The notes under the pieces: generated by a model
What the model was told of the DNA's origin: nothing
What the model saw: only the letters and a program-made list of their open reading frames with translations
The model's database searches: none
Shown here: piece after piece, positions 16,973 to 25,022 of the stretch
How the letters are laid out: each line of letters opens with the position of its first letter
Position numbering within the stretch: the stretch's first letter is position 1
Made by a program: the position numbers and the translations under genes
From: Photobacterium gaetbulicola Gung47
Lineage (GTDB): Bacteria > Pseudomonadota > Gammaproteobacteria > Enterobacterales > Vibrionaceae
Length of the DNA stretch: 64,000 nucleotides
Assembly (NCBI GenBank): GCA_000940995.1
Contig: CP005974.1
Location: 2,790,001 to 2,854,000, forward strand
Direction of reading: 5' to 3'

Positions 16973-18484
16973 TCACGCAAGGCTGGGGGTTGGCTCTTGC
17001 GGCTCCTCACTCATGATTTCCGCAACAAACTGTGCTTTGGAACCCAGGATAATTTGCAATCCGCTGCCCCCGACTTTAATCACGCCCATAGCCCCTAGCT
17101 CTTGGATGCCTTTTTCATCAACCAGAGTAAGATCCTTTAGCTCAAGGCGAAGACGGGTAATACAGGCACCAATCGACGTAATGTTGTCTCGACCACCAAT
17201 TTTGCTGATGATCTCTCTGGCCAACGCCTGGTTGTCCAGGGTGATCTCTGCCCGTTGCTCGGCTTCGCGGCCGACAGTCTTGAAGTCAAATTTGCGAATA
17301 GCAATCCTGAATACACTGTAATAAATCAGTGCCATGATTGGTCCCCACAAGAAGATGTTCAGCCAATTGGTCTTAAAACCATCCATTGCAGGCAAGACGC
17401 CGAAGGACACAAAGTCGATAATACCGGCCGAGAAGGTTTTACCAATATGGATATCCAGCGCGTAGGTCACCGAGTAGGAAATGCCCGCCATTATCGCCGA
17501 GAAAATGTACAGTACGGGAGCCACAAAAATAAACGCAAACTCTACCGGTTCAGTGATCCCCGTGACAAAGGATGTCAGGGCAGCCGAGCCTAAAATACCC
17601 GCGGCGATTTTACGGTTCTTGTCGTGCGCTTCATGGTACATCGCCAAGCAGGCCGCCGGGAAGGCAAACATGTAAATAGCAAAGTTACCGGATAGGAACT
17701 TACCTGCGTCCTGATACTGATCGGTCGAGAAGGTAGTCACCCCGTCTTCCAGCATCTTGAACCAAATCGTGTAGTCACCATTGACCACGGTGCCAGCCGC
17801 TGTGGTGTACTCACCGAACGAGAACCAGTAAGGGCTGTAGAAAATATGGTGCAGGCCCACGGGGATCAGCGCACGCTCCATGAAGCCGTAGATAAATGTC
17901 GAAACATACATATTACCGCCGTTCGCCATTACCGACAGGGCATCGATACCGGATTGGATGTAGGACCAGACATAAGGCAGAACCAGACCAATCGCGAATG
18001 CACTGAATGCCGTCACAATCGGGACAAAGCGCTTGCCGGAGAAAAAGCCCAAGAAGTCAGGCAGGGTAATATTCGAGAATCTCGCGTACATGTTGGCCGC
18101 CAGGATACCGGCAATCAAGCCGCCAAACACGCCGGTTTGCAGCGTCGGTATCCCCATGACCATGGCATAACGGCCCCCGCTCATTGCCATTTCCGGAGTA
18201 ATCCCCAGCGCGACGCCCATGGTGACATTCATTACCGCCATCGCAACCACAGCAGCCAGGGCGGCAATGCCCGAATCCTTGCTCAGCCCGACAGCGGCGC
18301 CCACGGCAAACAGCAACGCCAAATTATCGAAGATAACACCACCGGCCCGCATCATCAGTGGCAAGTCGAGCTTTGCTCCAAACGCCAATAACAACCCCGC
18401 GGCGGGAAGAATAGAGATAGGCAGCATCAAAGCTTTACCGATGGAGGATAGCTTTGAGACACCATGCTTGATTTTATCAATCAT
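16973..18484 (-). CDS. PTS permease EIICB of the glucose/glucosamine superfamily
   Basis: The 503-residue protein has an EIIC membrane domain (about 1-400: GKALMLPISILPAAG at the start, then the GITEP sugar-site motif in the middle) and a C-terminal EIIB domain with the phosphorylated Cys in IGACITRLRL (about residue 441). It would import and phosphorylate a hexose or amino sugar using phosphate passed from EI, HPr and an EIIA encoded elsewhere. Sequence alone does not separate glucose, glucosamine or another sugar, and the N-terminus resembles GamP-type permeases. The start follows AGGACAGG. It is monocistronic with its own terminator. Confidence 0.85.
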   Translation of the reverse strand: MIDKIKHGVSKLSSIGKALMLPISILPAAGLLLAFGAKLDLPLMMRAGGVIFDNLALLFAVGAAVGLSKDSGIAALAAVVAMAVMNVTMGVALGITPEMAMSGGRYAMVMGIPTLQTGVFGGLIAGILAANMYARFSNITLPDFLGFFSGKRFVPIVTAFSAFAIGLVLPYVWSYIQSGIDALSVMANGGNMYVSTFIYGFMERALIPVGLHHIFYSPYWFSFGEYTTAAGTVVNGDYTIWFKMLEDGVTTFSTDQYQDAGKFLSGNFAIYMFAFPAACLAMYHEAHDKNRKIAAGILGSAALTSFVTGITEPVEFAFIFVAPVLYIFSAIMAGISYSVTYALDIHIGKTFSAGIIDFVSFGVLPAMDGFKTNWLNIFLWGPIMALIYYSVFRIAIRKFDFKTVGREAEQRAEITLDNQALAREIISKIGGRDNITSIGACITRLRLELKDLTLVDEKGIQELGAMGVIKVGGSGLQIILGSKAQFVAEIMSEEPQEPTPSLA

Positions 18485-18667
18485 AACCTGTCCTTGTATT
18501 TATTAATGTCTTTAGGGGGTTCCCTGTTTCACATCACGTATGAAATAAAAGACATAGTATTGGAAATCATCGGACTGAAGGTTACAAAAACGAATGGCTT
18601 TGTAAGCTACTGCTTACAAAGCCCGCTGGAGCCTATCCATCTCGTGAATACATTATTAGCTGCGGAC

Positions 18668-19552
18668 TTATTTCTTGCGCGTCAAATACCAGCAGCAAAG
18701 CGAGGCAGCACTGACCATCACCACTCCCTGCCAGAACGTCGCGCCCAAGGTAATACCGAAGATCAGGGCAGAGAAAAAAGCAGATAAGATAGGAGTGAAA
18801 TAAGACAGAGTGGCCAACAGCACCATATTGCCGCCGATGATGGCAATGTTCCACAACCCGTAGCCGCCAGCCATCGCAATGGCAGCCAACACCAAGTTCA
18901 GTAGTGCCTCACCACTCCATACCATAGCTGGCTGGTCGGTCAGGGCGTATTTCACCCACAGCGCCACCGCCGTCGCCATAAAAAACCAGGCAATCGCATT
19001 CTGGCCATTGGCCAAACGCTTGGTGATATTGCAGTAGACAGCCCAGATAATCGCACCGCTGAATGCCAAGCCATAGCTCACCGGATTGGTCGCAACATTG
19101 GCAGTCAACCGGGTCAGCGACAAGCCCTGCTCACCGCTGACCGTCCATGCCACGCCGATAAATGCCATCGCCATCGCCGGATACAATAGTTTGCTCACTT
19201 TTTGCCGGCTCGCCACCACCGCCAGCATGACAGTCAAAGCTGGCCAGAGGTAGTTAATCACGCTCATTTCAATCGTCTGTACCCTGTCGTTGGCCATCCC
19301 TAGGGCCAGTGCCAAGCACATCTCGTAGCTGACGAACAGCCCACCGCCAATGAACAAATAGCGTGAGGAAAAACGGCTGAGCCTTGGGGCGCCAACCACC
19401 ACCAGCAACAAAACCGAACTGAGGGTATAAATCATCGCCGCACCGCCTACCGGCCCCAGCAGCTCGGCCACGTTTCGGATAAAGGCAACAATGGTGCTCC
19501 ACAGCAAGATCGCGATGCACCCGGCAAAGGTATATTTATGCTTGGAAAACAA
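18668..19552 (-). CDS. yddG: DMT family aromatic amino acid exporter YddG
   Basis: The 294-residue protein has ten hydrophobic segments and matches YddG in pattern: an early AILLWST segment, LLGPVGGAAMIYTLSS, FVSYEMCLALALG, NYLWPALTV and GNMVLLATLSYFTPILS. YddG exports aromatic amino acids and related compounds across the inner membrane. The start is a TTG; no ATG or GTG occurs between it and the upstream in-frame stop, and the TTG aligns with the usual family N-terminus. No partner gene is evident. Confidence 0.85.
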   Translation of the reverse strand: MFSKHKYTFAGCIAILLWSTIVAFIRNVAELLGPVGGAAMIYTLSSVLLLVVVGAPRLSRFSSRYLFIGGGLFVSYEMCLALALGMANDRVQTIEMSVINYLWPALTVMLAVVASRQKVSKLLYPAMAMAFIGVAWTVSGEQGLSLTRLTANVATNPVSYGLAFSGAIIWAVYCNITKRLANGQNAIAWFFMATAVALWVKYALTDQPAMVWSGEALLNLVLAAIAMAGGYGLWNIAIIGGNMVLLATLSYFTPILSAFFSALIFGITLGATFWQGVVMVSAASLCCWYLTRKK

Positions 19553-20001
19553 AGAAAAAGACCGCCACTCGTCAAAAACGAAAACGACTAGATTACCAAG
19601 CTTTTGCCACCAACCGCTAACGTATTTTGCGCTGGACTTTCCCGAGGCGGAAAAGGGGCTATAAACACATTAAAAACAGGGATATTTGTGCTTGATTTGT
19701 GACCATATGGGCAAAGCTGCAAATGCAACTAGTGTAGCATTTGGTTTATATACCCAAGTGGCTTCAAGTTGCTGAAATATTCACTTTGATGCAAAAACCT
19801 GAGGTTACTTGGTTATATATAAGCATCAGTTGGTCATCTCGGACGCGATCACAAGATTCGGTGGTCAATAACCCTATTGCTCTGAATGATAAGGTGCAAA
19901 ACGGCATCTCAGCCATGCCGTATTTTGGTGAGGAGTAAAGAATCGACGCCATAAAGGAAGTCGACCTAATAATAAATCCATATTCCAAGGAGCTATGTTG
20001 T
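19553..20001. other. 450-bp divergent intergenic region with one repeat copy
   Basis: This region separates yddG (leftward) from the 2-oxoacid oxidoreductase operon (rightward). It contains repeat copy B and no convincing gene. The ribosome site AAGGAG at about 19987 belongs to the downstream gene. Confidence 0.6.
19747..19819. repeat. Palindromic intergenic repeat, copy B
   Basis: The left arm TATATACCCAAGTGGCTTC is mirrored by a right arm whose reverse complement reads TATATAACCAAGTAACCTC. Total length is 73 bp. Confidence 0.7.
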
Positions 20002-23000
20002 ATGTCTACACTGACGCAAAGGAGCAATACGTCCTCTAACACCCCAGCCTTTCCCGGCCAGGCCACTGTCATACACGGTAACGGTGCCGTTGCCCATGTG
20101 ATGGATTACGTTTGTGGTGGTGTTATTGGATACCCTATCACCCCGTCGACTGAAATATCAGAATTATACGAAGCTTTCAGGGCGCAAGGTGGTTGCAATG
20201 TATGGGGACAGCACCCCTTCTTCTTCGAACCCGAAGGAGAACACTCAGCCCAAAGTGGTGCACTGGGCGCAGCCCTAACCGGCGGAAAATATATCTCAAA
20301 CGCTTCTTCAAGCCAGGGGATCCTGTATGGCTTGGAGTCTCACTATGTCACCGTGGGCAAAAAAGCCGCAGGCTTCGTACTCCATGTGGCCGCGCGCTCA
20401 GTGTCCCGCCATTCATTAAACGTAATGGCTGGCCATGATGATGTGTACGCCCTGCTTTCTGCAGGCTACACCACCCTATTTGCCAGCAACGCACAGGAAG
20501 CGGCCGACCTTGCGGCGATTTCCTACCGTGTCAGTGCTCAATCACTGATCCCGGTAGCCAATACCATGGACGGCTTTGCCACCAGCCACATCCAGAGCGA
20601 AGTGAAACTGCCAGAGCCTGAATTACTGAAACAGTACCTCGGCGACCCGACTGATCGCATCCCGGCCCCAACCGAAGCCCAGCGTATGCTTTACGGTGCC
20701 AAGGGACGCGTTTGGCAGCTAGGCCAATTCATCGAAAAATTCCAAGACCAGTTCTGGCCTGAAAAACTCAATGACCTCAAAGGCTATATCGCCAGCAACA
20801 GCGAAGCGATTGAAAAAGACAGCGCAGGCCAGTTCATTGAATCGACCAAGCTATTCCTGCCTGAGGGCCTGCAAAAGAAATGGCAGCGTGCTTGGCTCAA
20901 TGCCTACGAAAAAGATACCCGCCAGCGCGTTCCTGCCCTGATGGACACCCATAACCCTGGCCTGACCGGCGGGGTACAGAACCAGCCGGATTACCAGGCA
21001 GGTATTGTCGATCACCGCAGTCACTTCCAGAATGACGTGCCGCAGTTTATCGAGCAAGCCATGCGGGAATACGGCGAGCTCACCGGTCGCTTCTACGAGC
21101 CTGTCATGGACTTCATGTGCGACGATGCCGACTATATCATTGTAGGCCTAGGCTCAGTTACCGATGATGCCGAAGCCGTGGCAGCGCATCTGCGTGAGCA
21201 AGGTCAGAAAGTCGGGGTTATTTCAATCAAGCAGCTTCATCCGTTCCCGGAAGCACAAATTGTCGAAAAGCTTGCCGGTAAAATGGCAGTGACTGTGCTT
21301 GAGCGCTGTGATGAAACCCGCCTGACCGCACGTATCTCCCGCGCCTTGTTCAAGGCACAGGAAAACGTGCAGAGCCCAAGGCATAAAGGTATTCCACCGC
21401 TGCAGCAAATCCCAACCATCAGCACCGGTATTTTCGGGCTGGGCGGCCATGATCTGCAGCCTAAGCACCTGATCGCCGCGTTCGATAACATGCGCGATGA
21501 CAATACCAAGCCGTTCTTCTATCTCGGCAGCCAGTTCTTCGATGCCAAGGCCACCGGTGAGCTTAAGGAAATCCAAGACCGCCTTCGTGCCGCCTATCCA
21601 GATACCGAACTGATGGCACTGGAAACCGGCGAGAACCCTAACCTACTGCCTGAATCCGCACTTCGAGTTCGCTTCCACTCCGTAGGTGGTTACGGCACCA
21701 TTGCCACCGGTAAATTGCTCACCGATATCCTATCCGGAGCTTTGGGGCTGCACTCGAAGTCCATGCCAAAATACGGCTCGGAGAAAAGTGGTGCACCGAC
21801 CAACTTCTTTATTACTCTGTCGCCTGAGCCTATAAAGATCACCAATGCCGAACTGCAGCAAGTTGAAATCGTCCTGTCACCAGACCACAAGGTGTTCATG
21901 CACACCAACCCGCTGGCAGGCTTAAGCCCTAACGGTACTTTCATCCTGCAAACCCACCACGAGCCAGAGCAGGTATGGCAGGAAATCCCAGCGGCTGCCC
22001 GCCAGTTCATTCGTGACAACAACATCAACTTCTACATTGTCGATGCCTTCAAGGTCGCCCGTGAACAAGCACCATCCGCAGATCTCGAGATCAGGATGAT
22101 GGGGATCGCCTTTATCGGCGCGCTTTGCGGCCATGCCACCCAGGTCACCCAAGGTGCCGATGAAACCTTAATGCTTGAGCGCATCACCCAGCAGATCGCC
22201 AAGAAGTTCGGTGCCAAGGGCGAGAAAGTGGTTGCTAGTAACATGGCGGTGATCCGCGAAGGGATCCATGCGACCAAGCAGGTTTGCTACGCAGAGTTCG
22301 AAGATGCTGACATTGCTGCTGCAGCAACAACCAAAGCCGATGCACCGAAACAGAAACAAGCCAGCTGTGGCCTGTTCGACCCATCCTACTTCAGCAATAT
22401 CGCGGGTAAGCATTATGCCGATGGTTCGATTGGCGAAGCGCCAGTGATACCGGGCTCGGGCATGTTCATGCCACCAGCCAGCGCGATCACCAAAGATAAA
22501 GGCCTGTTCAGGCTCAATGCCCCCAAGTTCGATGCCGACAAGTGTACCGGCTGTATGGAATGTACCATCGCCTGTCCTGACGGTGCGATCCCGAATGCGG
22601 TGCATGAGCTGCACGATATCCTTTACGTGGCGATCGACAAGCTCAATATCCCGCCTGCACAGCGTGATGGCCTGAAAGCCAAAATGCCGCCGATTTTGGA
22701 TGCGGTTCGCCAATACTACCGCACCGCGCCGAAGAACGAGTCACTACCGCTGCACCAAGTGGTCGCCAAAGTGGTCGACAGCATGACCTTTGATGATCCG
22801 GCGGTCTCACAGCAAATCGCTGGTATTTGCGTGGCGCTGGAATCGCTGCCTGTCAGCCGTACCAAACCTTTCTTCGATGCCATGGAAAAAGCGGTTCCTG
22901 GTAGCGGTGGCCTGTTCTCGGTCGCTATCGACCCAAGCAAGTGTAGTGGATGTATGGAATGTGTGGATGTGTGTGGTCCGAACGCGCTGCAGAAAGTCCG

Positions 23001-25020
23001 CCAGACCACAGAAATGAACCAGCAGATGCACGAGCTGTTCCATACCTTGGCAGAAATGCCAAATACCCCTGCCCGCTTCCTGCAACAAGGCGTCACCGAT
23101 GCCAGCGAGTCCAAGCGCCTATTGCTTGACCGCAGCAACTACTACGCCATGAGCTCAGGCCACGGGGCGTGTCGTGGTTGTGGCGAGGTCACTGCATTGC
23201 GTCTGGTTACCTCGGTCAACCGCGCCCTGCAGCAGCAGCGTTACCAGTCGCACATCGCCAGCCTAGAGGAGATGATTGAGAAGCTGGAAGACAAGCAGCA
23301 ATCATTGGCAGCTATCGATGCAGAAAATACCCGTGCCGAGCGCATTGCCCGTACTATCAAAGTTCTGGAGAAACGCCTGTACCACTTCGAATACGGACCA
23401 ACCGGTAACGGGCCGTCTGATGCACTGATTGCCAACGCCACCGGTTGTAGTAGTGTCTACGCCTCGACTTTCCCGGCCAACCCATACAACGACCCATGGG
23501 TGAACAGCCTGTTCCAGGATACCCCGGCGGTTGCCAAGGGCTTGTTCGAGGGTGAAGCGGCCAACCAGCTCGAGCAGTTCAAGGCCCTTCGCACTGCCAA
23601 GCTAGAGCTTGAAGACATGTACGATGCCGAGACCCACGATCGCCAGCTGCGTTATCTGGAATGGAGCCATTTGTCCGATCAGGAGCTTGGCCTGTTACCG
23701 ACCGTATTCAGTATCGGCGGTGACGGCGCGACCTATGACATCGGCTTTGGTGCCCTCTCGCGCCTGCTTTCCACCAGCACGCCGATCAAGGTGTTCGTGC
23801 TCAATACCGGTAGTTACTCCAATACCGGGGGCCAGGCGTCTACCGCCAGCTTCACCGCGCAGGACTCCGACCTGAGCCGCTTCGGCAGCGCCCACAGCGG
23901 TAAGCAAGAATCGCGTAAAGAGCTGGGTATCATCGCGACCTTCCACCCGAAAGTCATGGTGGTACAAACCTCTACCGCCTTGCAGGGCCACTTCATGGCC
24001 AACTTGATGGAGTACCTAAACTATCAAGATGCTCCTGCACTGTTTGACGTCTACACCCCATGTATGGGTGAGCACGGTATTGCCGATGACGCCAGTACCC
24101 GCCACTCTCGCTTGGCTGTTGAAAGCCGCATGAGCCCAGTGTTTGTTCACGACCCACGCAAGGGCGCAACCCTGGCCGAGCGCTTCTCTATCGAAGGCAA
24201 CCCCGAGCTGCAACATGACTGGGCAACCCATACCATCAGCTTTATTGACAGTGACGGTATGACCCAGTTGAAACAAGTGCCATTTACTCCGGCTGATTTC
24301 TCACTCTATGAGGGTCGCTTCAAGAAACACTTCAACCCAGTATCTGACGAGCAACACGCGGTTGAGATAGCTGAATACGTCACAATGAGTGCGGATGAAC
24401 GCAATGGCAAGACACCGTTTATCTGGGCAACGGATAAACAGCAGCACCTTATCAAGCTGAGTGTCTCCAGTTCGATTGTTGCCCTGACCGAAGAGCGGTT
24501 ACGCAACTGGCATATGCTGCAGTACCTGAGCGGCCAGCATGTCACGAATATTGACCAGCAGTACCAACTGCAGATCAATGAGTGGAAACAGCGCTACCAC
24601 AACGCGATGGACAGCAACGAGCAGACTATCGAAACCATCGCCAATGGCTTGGCAGAGTTAGCCATGGCTGCTTCGCCCAATGTCGCCAATAGCATCCCGG
24701 TCACCCAGGTAGACGCGGGCGCTGATGCGCCTAAGGCTAAGGCTGGCGATGCCGATGGTGCCCTACCCCTGGTTTCGATCAATGAAGACGAAAAAGGTCA
24801 ATGTACCGACTGCAAAACCTGCTACCAGCAATTGAGTGAGTTGTTTGAGAAAACCACCATTGTTGAAAACGGCGAGGCCAAGGTCATCAGCCAGGTGATC
24901 CCTAATGCACTGGAAACCGTCGAACTCAGCGATGAGTTGATCAAGCGTGCCTCGCGCATTGCTGATGAGTGTGATGCCGAGATCATCCACTTCAACGCAC
25001 CTGCGTCGGTGGAGGTGTAG
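20002..25020 (+). CDS. Giant 2-oxoacid:ferredoxin oxidoreductase (pyruvate synthase-type fusion)
   Basis: The 1672-residue protein has all parts of a pyruvate:ferredoxin oxidoreductase in one chain. An N-terminal POR domain (about 15-250) carries GYPITPSTEISELYEAF near 49. A transketolase-C-like domain follows (about 370-480), then a gamma domain (about 555-745, GGYGTIATGKLL). Two 4Fe-4S motifs sit at Cys848/851/854/858 and Cys981/984/987/991, unusually about 120 residues apart. The TPP domain (about 1050-1350) has ACRGCGE (Cys1057), GGDGATYD and LNTGSYSNTGGQ. A C-terminal extension ends with a CTDCKTC cluster (from Cys1601). It should convert pyruvate or a similar 2-oxoacid to acyl-CoA with reduced ferredoxin. 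It is about 500 residues longer than NifJ. The next gene starts two bases downstream. Confidence 0.88.
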   Translation: MSTLTQRSNTSSNTPAFPGQATVIHGNGAVAHVMDYVCGGVIGYPITPSTEISELYEAFRAQGGCNVWGQHPFFFEPEGEHSAQSGALGAALTGGKYISNASSSQGILYGLESHYVTVGKKAAGFVLHVAARSVSRHSLNVMAGHDDVYALLSAGYTTLFASNAQEAADLAAISYRVSAQSLIPVANTMDGFATSHIQSEVKLPEPELLKQYLGDPTDRIPAPTEAQRMLYGAKGRVWQLGQFIEKFQDQFWPEKLNDLKGYIASNSEAIEKDSAGQFIESTKLFLPEGLQKKWQRAWLNAYEKDTRQRVPALMDTHNPGLTGGVQNQPDYQAGIVDHRSHFQNDVPQFIEQAMREYGELTGRFYEPVMDFMCDDADYIIVGLGSVTDDAEAVAAHLREQGQKVGVISIKQLHPFPEAQIVEKLAGKMAVTVLERCDETRLTARISRALFKAQENVQSPRHKGIPPLQQIPTISTGIFGLGGHDLQPKHLIAAFDNMRDDNTKPFFYLGSQFFDAKATGELKEIQDRLRAAYPDTELMALETGENPNLLPESALRVRFHSVGGYGTIATGKLLTDILSGALGLHSKSMPKYGSEKSGAPTNFFITLSPEPIKITNAELQQVEIVLSPDHKVFMHTNPLAGLSPNGTFILQTHHEPEQVWQEIPAAARQFIRDNNINFYIVDAFKVAREQAPSADLEIRMMGIAFIGALCGHATQVTQGADETLMLERITQQIAKKFGAKGEKVVASNMAVIREGIHATKQVCYAEFEDADIAAAATTKADAPKQKQASCGLFDPSYFSNIAGKHYADGSIGEAPVIPGSGMFMPPASAITKDKGLFRLNAPKFDADKCTGCMECTIACPDGAIPNAVHELHDILYVAIDKLNIPPAQRDGLKAKMPPILDAVRQYYRTAPKNESLPLHQVVAKVVDSMTFDDPAVSQQIAGICVALESLPVSRTKPFFDAMEKAVPGSGGLFSVAIDPSKCSGCMECVDVCGPNALQKVRQTTEMNQQMHELFHTLAEMPNTPARFLQQGVTDASESKRLLLDRSNYYAMSSGHGACRGCGEVTALRLVTSVNRALQQQRYQSHIASLEEMIEKLEDKQQSLAAIDAENTRAERIARTIKVLEKRLYHFEYGPTGNGPSDALIANATGCSSVYASTFPANPYNDPWVNSLFQDTPAVAKGLFEGEAANQLEQFKALRTAKLELEDMYDAETHDRQLRYLEWSHLSDQELGLLPTVFSIGGDGATYDIGFGALSRLLSTSTPIKVFVLNTGSYSNTGGQASTASFTAQDSDLSRFGSAHSGKQESRKELGIIATFHPKVMVVQTSTALQGHFMANLMEYLNYQDAPALFDVYTPCMGEHGIADDASTRHSRLAVESRMSPVFVHDPRKGATLAERFSIEGNPELQHDWATHTISFIDSDGMTQLKQVPFTPADFSLYEGRFKKHFNPVSDEQHAVEIAEYVTMSADERNGKTPFIWATDKQQHLIKLSVSSSIVALTEERLRNWHMLQYLSGQHVTNIDQQYQLQINEWKQRYHNAMDSNEQTIETIANGLAELAMAASPNVANSIPVTQVDAGADAPKAKAGDADGALPLVSINEDEKGQCTDCKTCYQQLSELFEKTTIVENGEAKVISQVIPNALETVELSDELIKRASRIADECDAEIIHFNAPASVEV

Positions 25021-25022
25021 CC